A DNA stretch of 64,000 nucleotides from Salinimicrobium sp963739625. GTDB taxonomy: Bacteria > Bacteroidota > Bacteroidia > Flavobacteriales > Flavobacteriaceae. The position numbers and the translations under genes are program-made. The DNA lies in NCBI GenBank assembly GCA_963739625.1, contig CAVUAU010000017.1, positions 62,001 to 126,000 on the forward strand, given 5' to 3'. The notes beneath the pieces were generated by a model. The model saw only the letters and a list, made by a program, of their open reading frames with translations. It searched no databases and was not told the DNA's origin. Below, in pieces: positions 38,360 through 45,253 of this stretch; the first letter of the stretch is position 1; every line of letters begins with the position of its first letter.

Positions 38360-39205
38360 ATGCCAAACACACAACAACTAGAAGATTTTGTCACTCAGGT
38401 AAGAAGGGACATTTTAAGGCAGGTTCACAAGGTGAATTCGGGGCATCCCGGAGGCTCTTTGGGCTGCGCCGAATTTTTCACTGTCCTTTACCAGGAAGTA
38501 ATGGATAGGAAAGAAGGTTTTGATATGGACGGAATTGGGGAAGATCTTTTCTTCCTTTCTAACGGCCACATTTCTCCTGTTTTCTACAGCGTGCTCGCAA
38601 GAAGCGGGTATTTTCCTGTAGAGGAGCTCAACACCTTTAGACTTATCAATTCAAGACTTCAGGGGCACCCAACCACACACGAAGGTTTGCCGGGAGTGCG
38701 CATCGCTTCAGGTTCTTTAGGCCAGGGTATGTCTGTTGCCATTGGAGCTGCCAACACAAAGAAACTGAATGGTGATGATCACCTGGTCTACTCTCTTCAC
38801 GGAGACGGGGAACTGCAGGAAGGTCAGAACTGGGAAGCCATTATGTATGCAGCTGCAAATAAGGTCGATAATCTCATTTCGACAGTTGACCTTAACGGGC
38901 AACAGATCGACGGTTGTACCGAAGACGTGCTGCCAATGGGCAATCTGCATGCAAAATTTGAAGCTTTTGGATGGGATGTGATGGAGATCAAAGACGGAAA
39001 CAATATCGAGCAGGTACTCGCAGGATTAAAAGAGGCAAAAAGCCGCACCGGTAAAGGAAAACCGGTTTGTATCCTTATGCACACGGTGATGGGCCATGGC
39101 GTAGACTTCATGATGCATACTCACAAGTGGCACGGAGTTGCTCCAAACGACGAGCAACTTGAGAACGCCCTTGCTCAAAACCCCGAAACTTTGGGAGATT
39201 ACTAG
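38360..39205 (+). CDS. Transketolase, N-terminal subunit
   Basis: A 281-aa thiamine-diphosphate-binding subunit. It has VNSGHPGGSLGCAEFFTVLY, the glycine-rich GVRIASGSLGQGMSVAIGAA and the ThDP/Mg motif YSLHGDGELQEGQNWEAIMY (GDG...N). Together with the next gene it forms a two-subunit transketolase of the pentose phosphate pathway; the split arrangement is normal in flavobacteria. Confidence 0.95.
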   Translation: MPNTQQLEDFVTQVRRDILRQVHKVNSGHPGGSLGCAEFFTVLYQEVMDRKEGFDMDGIGEDLFFLSNGHISPVFYSVLARSGYFPVEELNTFRLINSRLQGHPTTHEGLPGVRIASGSLGQGMSVAIGAANTKKLNGDDHLVYSLHGDGELQEGQNWEAIMYAAANKVDNLISTVDLNGQQIDGCTEDVLPMGNLHAKFEAFGWDVMEIKDGNNIEQVLAGLKEAKSRTGKGKPVCILMHTVMGHGVDFMMHTHKWHGVAPNDEQLENALAQNPETLGDY

Positions 39206-39257
39206 TACGTCAAAATCTTAAATTTTTCCGCTTTTGCGGAAGCTACAAAAGCAACTC

Positions 39258-40211
39258 ATGAAAAAATATACAAGTACAGGAAATAAAGATACCCGTTCGG
39301 GCTTTGGTGACGGCCTTACCGAACTGGGAAAAAGCAACCCTAACGTGGTGGCTCTTTGTGCCGATCTTACCGGATCTTTAAAAATGGGAGATTTTCAGAA
39401 GAATCATCCTGAAAGATTTTTCCAGGTAGGAATCGCCGAGGCTAACATGATGGGCATCGCCGCCGGGATGACCATTGGTGGGAAAATTCCTTTTACCGGG
39501 ACCTTCGCCAACTTTTCTACAGGTAGGGTTTATGACCAGATCCGCCAGTCTATCGCCTACTCGGGCAAAAATGTGAAAATTTGTGCCTCTCACGCCGGGC
39601 TCACCCTTGGTGAAGACGGTGCCACACACCAGATCCTCGAGGATATCGGGATGATGAAGATGTTGCCGGGCATGACAGTGATCAACCCATGCGATTACAA
39701 CCAGACGAAAGCCGCGACCCTGGCAATAGCCGAACATGACGGGCCGGTGTATCTTCGCTTCGGAAGGCCAAAAGTGGCTAATTTCACGGCGGAAGATCAG
39801 GATTTTGTGATTGGGAAGGCCAATATGCTTACCGAAGGTGATGATGTGACCATCATCGCCACAGGACACCTGGTATGGCAGGCACTTTTAGCTGCCGAAC
39901 AACTTGAAGAAAGAGGCGTAAAAGCTGAAGTGATCGATATCCACACCATCAAGCCGCTTGATGAGGAAGCCATTCTCAACTCCATCAAAAAAACAAGATG
40001 CGTCGTGACTGCCGAAGAGCACAACTACCTTGGCGGGCTTGGAGAAAGTGTAGCAAGAACGCTTGCACAGCACAACCCTACTCCACAGGAATTTGTTGCT
40101 ACTATGGATACTTTCGGCGAAAGCGGAACTCCCGAGCAGCTCATGGAAAAATACGGGCTCAACGCCGAAGCTATTGTGAAAGCAGTAGAAAAAGTAATGA
40201 AGAGAAAATAA
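39258..40211 (+). CDS. Transketolase, C-terminal subunit
   Basis: A 317-aa subunit beginning MKKYTSTGNKDTRSGFGDGL. It contains the pyrimidine-binding domain (RFFQVGIAEANMMGIAAGMT, with the catalytic Glu) and the C-terminal transketolase domain (VIDIHTIKPLDEEAILNSIK, TAEEHNYLGGLGESVA). An upstream in-frame start at 39234 would add eight residues but is less consistent with the family. It lies 52 bp after the N-terminal subunit gene. Confidence 0.95.
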   Translation: MKKYTSTGNKDTRSGFGDGLTELGKSNPNVVALCADLTGSLKMGDFQKNHPERFFQVGIAEANMMGIAAGMTIGGKIPFTGTFANFSTGRVYDQIRQSIAYSGKNVKICASHAGLTLGEDGATHQILEDIGMMKMLPGMTVINPCDYNQTKAATLAIAEHDGPVYLRFGRPKVANFTAEDQDFVIGKANMLTEGDDVTIIATGHLVWQALLAAEQLEERGVKAEVIDIHTIKPLDEEAILNSIKKTRCVVTAEEHNYLGGLGESVARTLAQHNPTPQEFVATMDTFGESGTPEQLMEKYGLNAEAIVKAVEKVMKRK

Positions 40212-40232
40212 GCGCTTAAAAGCTCATTTTAG

Positions 40233-40272
40233 AGACCCCTGAAAAATGACATTTTTCAGGGGTCTTCTTTTT
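40233..40272 (+). terminator. Terminator of the transketolase operon
   Basis: AGACCCCTGAAAAATG and, after one base, CATTTTTCAGGGGTCT form a 16-bp perfect stem followed by TCTTTTTT. The stem core is related to the palindromes at 25494-25512 and 62247-62275. Confidence 0.9.
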
Positions 40273-40328
40273 TCGGTAATATATTTCGCACAAATACGTT
40301 TTCTTTGAAGAACCAAAAAAAGACAATT

Positions 40329-40934
40329 ATGAAAAAAGGAATTTTGATCTTATTGATGTTATTTACCGCCTCCACCTATGCCCAGAGCGGCTTTGGTATC
40401 ACCGGTGGGCTCAACTATGCCGATAATGGAGAAATTGAGTACAGCGATATCACCAGCGCGGGTGAAGACGCCGTCAAAGGTGGCGACAGCAAGGCAGGCT
40501 ACCATGCAGGACTGTTCTACAGGGCCGAATTTGCGAAATTTTTCATCAAACCTGAACTGCTCTACACCGAAACAAAAAGTTCTTACGAATACAATGACAG
40601 GAAGGCCGACTACAGTATTCAAAAACTGGATTTGCCGGTCATGGTGGGAATTAATCTCATTGGCCCTGTCAATGTTTTTGCCGGTCCCAGTCTGCAGTAT
40701 ATCCTCGAAAATGATTTTGAAGGAGTAAGTCTTGGCGATGTAGAAAATGAATTCACCGTTGGGGCACAGTTTGGTGCCGGGGTACAATTTGGCGGTTTTG
40801 GCGTGGATGTGCGTTATGAACGTGGTTTAAAAGACAACGAAGCGGCAGTATTGGATCTAAATGATCCCGATGGTGTACAACGCGTTGACGCGAGGCCCAG
40901 TCAAATTATTTTTAGTCTTTCCCTCAATTTATAG
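40329..40934 (+). CDS. Outer-membrane beta-barrel (porin-family) protein
   Basis: A 201-aa protein starting MKKGILILLMLFTASTYAQ, a clear signal peptide cut after AQ. The mature part has alternating strands with FGITGGLNYAD, AGYHAGLFYRAEFAKFFIKP and a final strand PSQIIFSLSLNL, typical of eight-stranded OMP beta-barrel proteins of Bacteroidota. The function is unknown. An upstream ATG at 40305 only adds a polar extension. It is a single gene between two terminators. Confidence 0.87.
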   Translation: MKKGILILLMLFTASTYAQSGFGITGGLNYADNGEIEYSDITSAGEDAVKGGDSKAGYHAGLFYRAEFAKFFIKPELLYTETKSSYEYNDRKADYSIQKLDLPVMVGINLIGPVNVFAGPSLQYILENDFEGVSLGDVENEFTVGAQFGAGVQFGGFGVDVRYERGLKDNEAAVLDLNDPDGVQRVDARPSQIIFSLSLNL

Positions 40935-40951
40935 GAGTAAAACTTAAGCAT

Positions 40952-40992
40952 AAAAAAAGCCCTTTCAGAAAGATATCTGAAAGGGCTTTTTT
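40952..40992. terminator. Bidirectional terminator
   Basis: AAAAAAGCCCTTTCAGA and TCTGAAAGGGCTTTTTT form a 17-bp stem with A and T tails on the two sides. It serves the beta-barrel gene on the plus strand and the FKBP gene on the minus strand. Confidence 0.9.
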
Positions 40993-41013
40993 ATGTTCTT
41001 TTTTGGGAGAATA

Positions 41014-41916
41014 TTAATTATCCGTATCAAGATAGTCGGGAGTACCGTCATTGTCCTTATCTGGAAATTCAATGCTTCCGTCCTCGTTGATGATAATTTC
41101 CTCTCTGGTTGGAATGAAGTCCCCGTCATCATCTGGATCAAGATAATTGTTATAATTATCTTCATCTGTATTGTCATCTGTAATGATCTTATTGTTGTTG
41201 AGATCTTCCATGTAAGATGGAATTCCATCCCCATCATGGTCGGCTTCATTCACACCGTACAGGCTAAAGGTAAAGATCAAGGGACTGTAGGTTGGAATGC
41301 CGGGAGGAGAATTCTGAAAATAGGCCAGCCCCGAAGGCAGGAACATGGCACCAATACCGTAGTCATTATTAAAAGTTACTGTATTATCGGGGTTCACCTC
41401 GAATCCCGAAGCTCCCTTAAATTCAGTCAACGCCTGTCCAAAACCCGGAACAGTCCTTACCAGGTCAAACCATACAGGATTATCTGAACTGTCAAACATA
41501 GATTGATCAAGCAGTTCACCGCGGTATGAGACAAAGGTGGAGTCTGTAAACTTTGGCTGATTTTTCACTCCTTCTCTTACTTTAAGGATGTATATCTTAT
41601 AGTCTACATCCTGGTAAGTATAAGTTTTAGTTTCCAGAAGGTCTGAATCTATCAATGGAGTCTTATCTGCGTTAGCTTCGTCAATGGTATCGAGTTGGAT
41701 ATTGTAGCCGAAGGATTCCGAAGGATTTTCAAAATCCTGGTAGTTGTAGAAATGGGTTTGGAGATATTCCACCAGAGCTTCCTGGTCAGCTATTTCTTGT
41801 TCGGCACGATCCCGCACTTCTACAGTATCAGGATCAGATTTATCATCTTTATTACAGGAAACAAAACCTACCGAAAAAAGCAGGCAGATAAGCGAAAATT
41901 TTCTCAAATTCATCAA
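41014..41916 (-). CDS. FKBP-type peptidyl-prolyl isomerase-like lipoprotein with C-terminal Asp-rich repeats
   Basis: A 300-aa lipoprotein with Cys21 in SVGFVSC. Residues about 110-220 resemble an FKBP domain (DSTFVSYRGELLDQSMFDSS, PGFGQALTEFKGASGF, FLPSGLAYF, LIFTFSLYGV). The last 75 residues carry calcium-binding-like repeats (EADHDGDGIPSYMEDLNNN, DPDDDGDFIPTREE, DKDNDGTPDYLDTDN), as in thrombospondin type-3 regions. It is likely a surface or periplasmic folding factor. The FKBP fold is the best guess; catalytic residues are not all conserved. Confidence 0.8.
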   Translation of the reverse strand: MMNLRKFSLICLLFSVGFVSCNKDDKSDPDTVEVRDRAEQEIADQEALVEYLQTHFYNYQDFENPSESFGYNIQLDTIDEANADKTPLIDSDLLETKTYTYQDVDYKIYILKVREGVKNQPKFTDSTFVSYRGELLDQSMFDSSDNPVWFDLVRTVPGFGQALTEFKGASGFEVNPDNTVTFNNDYGIGAMFLPSGLAYFQNSPPGIPTYSPLIFTFSLYGVNEADHDGDGIPSYMEDLNNNKIITDDNTDEDNYNNYLDPDDDGDFIPTREEIIINEDGSIEFPDKDNDGTPDYLDTDN

Positions 41917-41991
41917 AAGCTAATTTAGGGCGGCAAGATACAATATTCTTGTATTTTTGCTTAAGTTATAACGAGTTTTACGGTAAAAAGT

Positions 41992-42381
41992 ATGAGAATA
42001 GATAAGTTTTTATGGTGTGTGCGATACTTTAAAACCCGGAGCATTGCTACAGAAGCCTGCAAGCAGGGAAAAGTGAGGATCGATGAGGCTGTGGTAAAGC
42101 CCTCCCGGGAAGTCTATCCTTCAGATAAGCTCACGGTGAGGAAGAACCAGGTGAATTACCAGATTGAGGTGCTGGATCTACCGCCAAGCCGTGTGGGGGC
42201 AAAGCTCGTGAACCTCTACATCAATGATATTACACCAAAAGAAGAATTTGAAAAACTGGAGCTGCTCAAATATTCCCGCGATTACTATCGCAAGAAAGGC
42301 ACCGGCCGGCCTACCAAAAAGGATCGGCGGGAGCTGGATGACTGGTTTGAATCTCCCGAAGAAGAAGATAAACCCGAATAA
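41992..42381 (+). CDS. S4 domain RNA-binding protein (Hsp15-like)
   Basis: A 129-aa protein. Its N-terminal S4 fold is unmistakable: MRIDKFLWCVRYFKTRSIAT, EACKQGKVRIDEAVVKPSREV. The C-terminal third is basic then acidic (RKKGTGRPTKKDRRELDDW). Hsp15 relatives bind stalled 50S subunits carrying nascent-chain tRNA. A TATTTTTG -7 element at 41952-41959 lies upstream. The next gene starts 44 bp downstream. Confidence 0.92.
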   Translation: MRIDKFLWCVRYFKTRSIATEACKQGKVRIDEAVVKPSREVYPSDKLTVRKNQVNYQIEVLDLPPSRVGAKLVNLYINDITPKEEFEKLELLKYSRDYYRKKGTGRPTKKDRRELDDWFESPEEEDKPE

Positions 42382-42425
42382 ATGTATCAAAGCAATCTTT
42401 TGCTAAATTTGAAAAAACGAGATTA

Positions 42426-42929
42426 ATGAGTAAAACTTCTGTTTTGATCCTGGACCACGTACAGATTGGTCACAAAGTAAAGAGGATCGCATACCAGATC
42501 TACGAGAGCAATGTGAATGAACACTCGGTGATCCTGGCAGGGATCTCAAAAAGTGGATTTGAGCTGGCAGCCAGGCTAAAGCAAGAGCTGGAAAAAATTT
42601 CAGATCTTGAAGTCGAGCTCTGCGAGGTACACGTGAATAAGAAAAATCCGCTCGACGAGATCACAACTTCAATGTCTACGGAAGAATACCGGGACCATTC
42701 AATAGTTCTGGTGGATGATGTTCTTAATTCCGGCGCGACTTTGATCTACGGAGTTAGACATTTTCTCAATGTACCTCTAAAACAATTCAAAACAGCTGTC
42801 CTGGTAGACAGGAGTCATAAGAAGTACCCTGTAAAAGCAGATTTTAAAGGAATTTCACTCTCTACTTCTATCCATGAAACCGTTAAGGTTCATTTTGAGA
42901 ACGGAAAGGAAAGGGTGGAGCTAGTCTAG
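42426..42929 (+). CDS. Phosphoribosyltransferase family protein (PyrR-like)
   Basis: A 167-aa type I phosphoribosyltransferase. The 13-residue PRPP loop is SIVLVDDVLNSGATL (about residues 97-111), and the fold matches PyrR or related small PRTases. The nucleobase or regulatory role is unclear because no pyrimidine operon or attenuator is visible next to it. The last 9 bp overlap the end of aroK on the other strand. Confidence 0.87.
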   Translation: MSKTSVLILDHVQIGHKVKRIAYQIYESNVNEHSVILAGISKSGFELAARLKQELEKISDLEVELCEVHVNKKNPLDEITTSMSTEEYRDHSIVLVDDVLNSGATLIYGVRHFLNVPLKQFKTAVLVDRSHKKYPVKADFKGISLSTSIHETVKVHFENGKERVELV

Positions 42930-43442
42930 ACGCTCAACAATTAAATTCGCTACGTCTTCCGGCGTACGCCCATTGGTCTCCACAATAATTTCGCTTTGGT
43001 TGTAGTAAAAGGCCCTTTCAAAAAGATGTTTCCGTATGAAATCCTCCAGGAGTTCGGGAGAATCAAGATGAGTTATTAAAGGACGTTCTTCACGTTCCTC
43101 AAAAAGGCGTTTTTTAAGCGTATCCAGGTCAGTCTTCAGGTAGATCAACCTGGTTTCAGGGTGATCTTTTATAAGCTGCAAATTTTTTCCGTAACAGGGC
43201 GTTCCTCCTCCAAGTGCCAGAATAAAAGATCCCTTTGAAGACAATAGTTCGTTTAGAACTTCGGTTTCCTTTTTCCTGAAGTAGATCTCACCGGACTCTT
43301 CAAAAATTGACTGAATACTCCTATTTTCAATTTTGCTTATCTCTGTGTCGAGATCAAGAAAAGGGATTTGAAGTTCCTCCTGGAGCAGCTTACCTACCGT
43401 GCTTTTCCCCGACCCCATGTATCCAGATAAAATTATTTTCAT
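42921..43442 (-). CDS. aroK: Shikimate kinase
   Basis: A 173-aa kinase with Walker A GYMGSGKSTVGK at residues 7-18, the shikimate-binding DLDTEI and FRKKETEVL blocks, LALGGGTPCYG, and the lid ERPLI. It phosphorylates shikimate in aromatic amino acid synthesis. Its promoter -7 element is probably TAAATTTG on the minus strand at 43501-43494. Confidence 0.95.
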   Translation of the reverse strand: MKIILSGYMGSGKSTVGKLLQEELQIPFLDLDTEISKIENRSIQSIFEESGEIYFRKKETEVLNELLSSKGSFILALGGGTPCYGKNLQLIKDHPETRLIYLKTDLDTLKKRLFEEREERPLITHLDSPELLEDFIRKHLFERAFYYNQSEIIVETNGRTPEDVANLIVERLD

Positions 43443-43514
43443 GCTTTAAAGCTTGATTTTTAGCAGGTTTTGTGACCCGATTAAATTCCCGGGCAAATTT
43501 ATATCATTTTGTCC

Positions 43515-43544
43515 TTGAAAAATAAATTAATGATAGTATATTTG
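43515..43544 (+). promoter_or_regulatory. Promoter of the tRNA-Lys/Lys/Leu transcription unit
   Basis: TTG at 43515-43517 and TATATTTG at 43537-43544 with exactly 19 bp between them match the consensus fully. Transcription would begin about 24 bp before the first tRNA-Lys. No comparable promoter precedes the second tRNA-Lys or tRNA-Leu, so all three are probably one precursor. Confidence 0.85.
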
Positions 43545-43574
43545 CACCCGCATTAGCAAAACGCCAAATGCTTT

Positions 43575-43647
43575 GATCTGGTAGCTCAGTTGGTAGAGCA
43601 TCTCCCTTTTAAGGAGAGGGTCCTGGGTTCGAGCCCCAGCCAGATCA
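43575..43647 (+). tRNA. tRNA-Lys (TTT), first copy
   Basis: A 73-nt cloverleaf: acceptor GATCTGG with CCAGATC, D-arm TAGCTCAGTTGGTAGAGC, anticodon loop CTTTTAA (TTT), T-arm TGGGTTCGAGCCCCA, discriminator A. CCA is not encoded; ACAAAATG follows. It is identical to the second copy at 43949. Confidence 0.97.
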
Positions 43648-43910
43648 CAAAATGAAGTTCCGATCTTGTTAGGGCGAGAAGTTTATCCTGAGCGAAGCCG
43701 AGAGGCGGAGTCGAAGGGAGCCCCAGCCAGATCACAAAATGAAGTTCCGATCTTGTTAGGGCGAGAAGTTTATCCTGAGCGAAGCCGAGAGGCGGAGTCG
43801 AAGGGAGCCCCAGCCAGATCACAAAATGAAGTTCCGATCTTGTTAGGGCGAGAAGTTTATCCTGAGCGAAGCGAAGCAGAGTCGAGGGAAGCCCAGCCAG
43901 ATCACAAATT
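43648..43910 (+). repeat. Three tandem 84-87-bp units copying the tRNA-Lys 3' end
   Basis: After the tRNA, units of 87, 87 and 84 bp run AAAATGAAGTTCCGATCTTG, TTAGGG, the core CGAGAAGTTTATCCTGAGCG, AAGCCGAGAGGCGGAGTCGA and AGGGA, and end with a copy of the last 19-20 nt of tRNA-Lys (GCCCCAGCCAGATCACA). The first two units are identical; the third differs in its second half (AAGCAGAGTCGAGGGA). Because 87 is divisible by three, long repetitive open frames appear on both strands; I regard those as non-coding. Confidence 0.9.
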
Positions 43911-43948
43911 GGAAATTAAATTTTCCTGTTGTTCTTTTAAAAAATAAA

Positions 43949-44021
43949 GATCTGGTAGCTCAGTTGGTAGAGCATCTCCCTTTTAAGGAGAGGGTCCTGG
44001 GTTCGAGCCCCAGCCAGATCA
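43949..44021 (+). tRNA. tRNA-Lys (TTT), second copy
   Basis: Identical over 73 nt to the gene at 43575-43647, with anticodon TTT and no encoded CCA. It is followed by the same ACAAAATGAAGTTC start of a repeat unit. Confidence 0.97.
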
Positions 44022-44205
44022 CAAAATGAAGTTCTGATCTTGTTGGGCGAGAAGCCTGTCCCGAGCGAAGCGCAGCTGAGTCGAGGGAAGCCCCAGCCAG
44101 ATCACAAAATGAAGTTCTGATCTTGTTGGGCGAGAAGCCTGTCCCTGAGTCACACAGCCATAGTCTATCGGGAGTCGAAAGGGAAGCCCCAGCCAGATCA
44201 CTTTC
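44022..44205 (+). repeat. Two further diverged units after the second tRNA-Lys
   Basis: Units of 83 and 96 bp. Each starts AAAATGAAGTTCTGATCTTG, carries GGGCGAGAAGCCTGTCCC in place of the GAGAAGTTTATCC core, and ends with AGCCCCAGCCAGATCAC copied from the tRNA. The second unit has its own variant middle (TGAGTCACACAGCCATAGTC). The two share more with each other than with the units of the first array, so each array amplified locally. Confidence 0.85.
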
Positions 44206-44276
44206 TTATTCTTCAAATCTTTCATGTAGTCATTTAAAGTCTCTTATTTGAGAAACTACAGTAAGAGGAACGTTTC

Positions 44277-44360
44277 GCCCAGGTGCTGGAACTGGTAGAC
44301 AGGCATGGTTGAGGGCCATGTGTCCATTAGGGCGTGCGGGTTCGAGTCCCGCTCTGGGCA
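44277..44360 (+). tRNA. tRNA-Leu (GAG)
   Basis: An 84-nt class II tRNA: acceptor GCCCAGG with TCTGGGC, a long variable arm (TGTCCATTAGGGCGT), anticodon loop TTGAGGG (GAG), T-arm CGGGTTCGAGTCCCG, discriminator A. It ends the tRNA unit. Confidence 0.95.
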
Positions 44361-44366
44361 CCCAGG

Positions 44367-44406
44367 AACCCTGAAAATCCATAGAGGAATTTCCAGGGTT
44401 TTTTTA
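44367..44406 (+). terminator. Terminator of the tRNA unit
   Basis: AACCCTGAAAATCC-ATAGA-GGAATTTCCAGGGTT followed by TTTTT, 6 bp beyond tRNA-Leu. Confidence 0.85.
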
Positions 44407-44454
44407 TTCCCTGCAAAATAACGTTTCCTTTGTTTATTTAAACTGATCCATTAA

Positions 44455-44535
44455 ATGGAAAAATTTACCAAATTCCTTGAAGAGAATAATACAGTTCGCT
44501 CCCACTCAAGAATATTTTTCATTTTCTCATTCTAA
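44455..44535 (+). other. 26-codon open frame downstream of tRNA-Leu, possibly a gene remnant
   Basis: ATG 44455 opens a frame for MEKFTKFLEENNTVRSHSRI plus a short hydrophobic tail, ending at TAA 44535. The composition (Glu, Lys, Asn) looks more coding than the neighbouring AT-rich spacer. It could be the start of a decayed gene, but no family can be named. The rest of the 44407-44640 spacer shows nothing. Confidence 0.25.
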
Positions 44536-44643
44536 TACACCAGAACCTTTTTAACGGACTCAGATTTGCTGTTAAATATTTTTGCTTTTCTTACAACCTT
44601 CCTTACAATAAAGCTAAAATTCTGTTAATCAAAACTCTAGGAG

Positions 44644-44673
44644 TTGATGAAGATGTTTTTATTTCTATTTTTA
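44644..44673 (+). promoter_or_regulatory. Probable promoter of the unknown gene at 44702
   Basis: TTG (44644-44646), 19 bp, then TATTTTTA (44666-44673), one base off TAnnTTTG. It lies 28 bp before the start codon. Confidence 0.5.
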
Positions 44674-44701
44674 TAATATGAAATTATAAGAAAAGACCAT
44701 C

Positions 44702-45124
44702 ATGCAGTTCCAGCTCTATTCTCAACTTCTTCGGCTTGATCTTTCTAACGATGATCTCTTACAAATGTACTATGTCCTTTATTATGATCTTCCAAGGGAG
44801 GAAAAGGAAAAAGCTGATAATATTGCCCGACTCATTGAGATAAGGGAGCGAGCGAAACTGGAAATAAGAAAGATCCTCTTTAATATTAAAAATTCCCTAC
44901 AGGTAACAAAAATAGGAGCAGCCGTTTTAAATGTTCTCCCGGTATTCTTAAAACTGGATTACCTGGCCAGGAATACTTTCAATGATGCAGATCATAAGGC
45001 CTGTTACGAAAAAGAAAAGAAAAATATTAAGTTGTACTACGAGATCCTGTACAATCAAAATATTCCCTCCTCCACTGTTGATGTTTTACTGAAGCAGCGA
45101 AGAAAGTTAGAATCCTTACCATAA
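44702..45124 (+). CDS. Hypothetical protein, 140 aa, beside the LexA-like repressor
   Basis: I do not recognise this protein. It is helical and charged, with Leu/Tyr-rich starts (MQFQLYSQLLRLDLSNDDLL, QMYYVLYYDLPREEKEKADN) and a middle KLEIRKILFNIKNSLQ followed by a short hydrophobic stretch (GAAVLNVLPVFLKLDYLA). No signal peptide or catalytic motif is seen. It has its own likely promoter. Immediately after its TAA comes a strongly folded RNA region and a terminator, so any 3' UTR includes that structure. It converges on the S24 repressor gene. Confidence 0.6.
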   Translation: MQFQLYSQLLRLDLSNDDLLQMYYVLYYDLPREEKEKADNIARLIEIRERAKLEIRKILFNIKNSLQVTKIGAAVLNVLPVFLKLDYLARNTFNDADHKACYEKEKKNIKLYYEILYNQNIPSSTVDVLLKQRRKLESLP

Positions 45125-45208
45125 TAGATGAGATAAAAGTAATTTTTACTGGGGGGCAAGAATTACTTGATGCATACTTCGGCATGAATTGCCGAAGTAT
45201 CTCATCTA
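45125..45208 (+). ncRNA. Candidate structured RNA with a three-way junction
   Basis: Three perfect stems fit together. The outer stem is TAGATGAGATA (45125-45135) with TATCTCATCTA (45198-45208). Arm 1 is AAGTAATT (45137-45144) with AATTACTT (45161-45168), and its loop holds six G. Arm 2 is ATACTTCGGCA (45174-45184) with TGCCGAAGTAT (45190-45200), sharing three bases with the outer stem. A strong terminator follows 8 bp later. The structure starts on the base after the stop of the 140-aa gene. It may be a 3'-UTR-derived sRNA or an independent RNA; function unknown. Confidence 0.5.
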
Positions 45209-45216
45209 CTATAAGA

Positions 45217-45244
45217 AAAGCAGTTCTTTTGAACTGCTTTTTTT
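45217..45244. terminator. Terminator after the structured RNA
   Basis: AAAGCAGTTC-TTTT-GAACTGCTTT followed by TTTT on the plus strand. On the minus strand the same hairpin is followed by TTTTCTTAT, so it may also end the repressor transcript. Confidence 0.85.
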
Positions 45245-45253
45245 ATTTCAAAT

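Noticed and set aside
43586..43947. Repetitive open frames of 78-93 codons on both strands across the tRNA-Lys array
   Set aside because: The unit length of 87 bp is a multiple of three, so any frame without a stop repeats as a 29-residue peptide. They overlap tRNA sequence and have no start signals or family features.
43648..44205. CRISPR array
   Set aside because: Units have no alternation of constant repeat and variable spacer; whole units are repeated and end in tRNA sequence. No cas genes are in the window.
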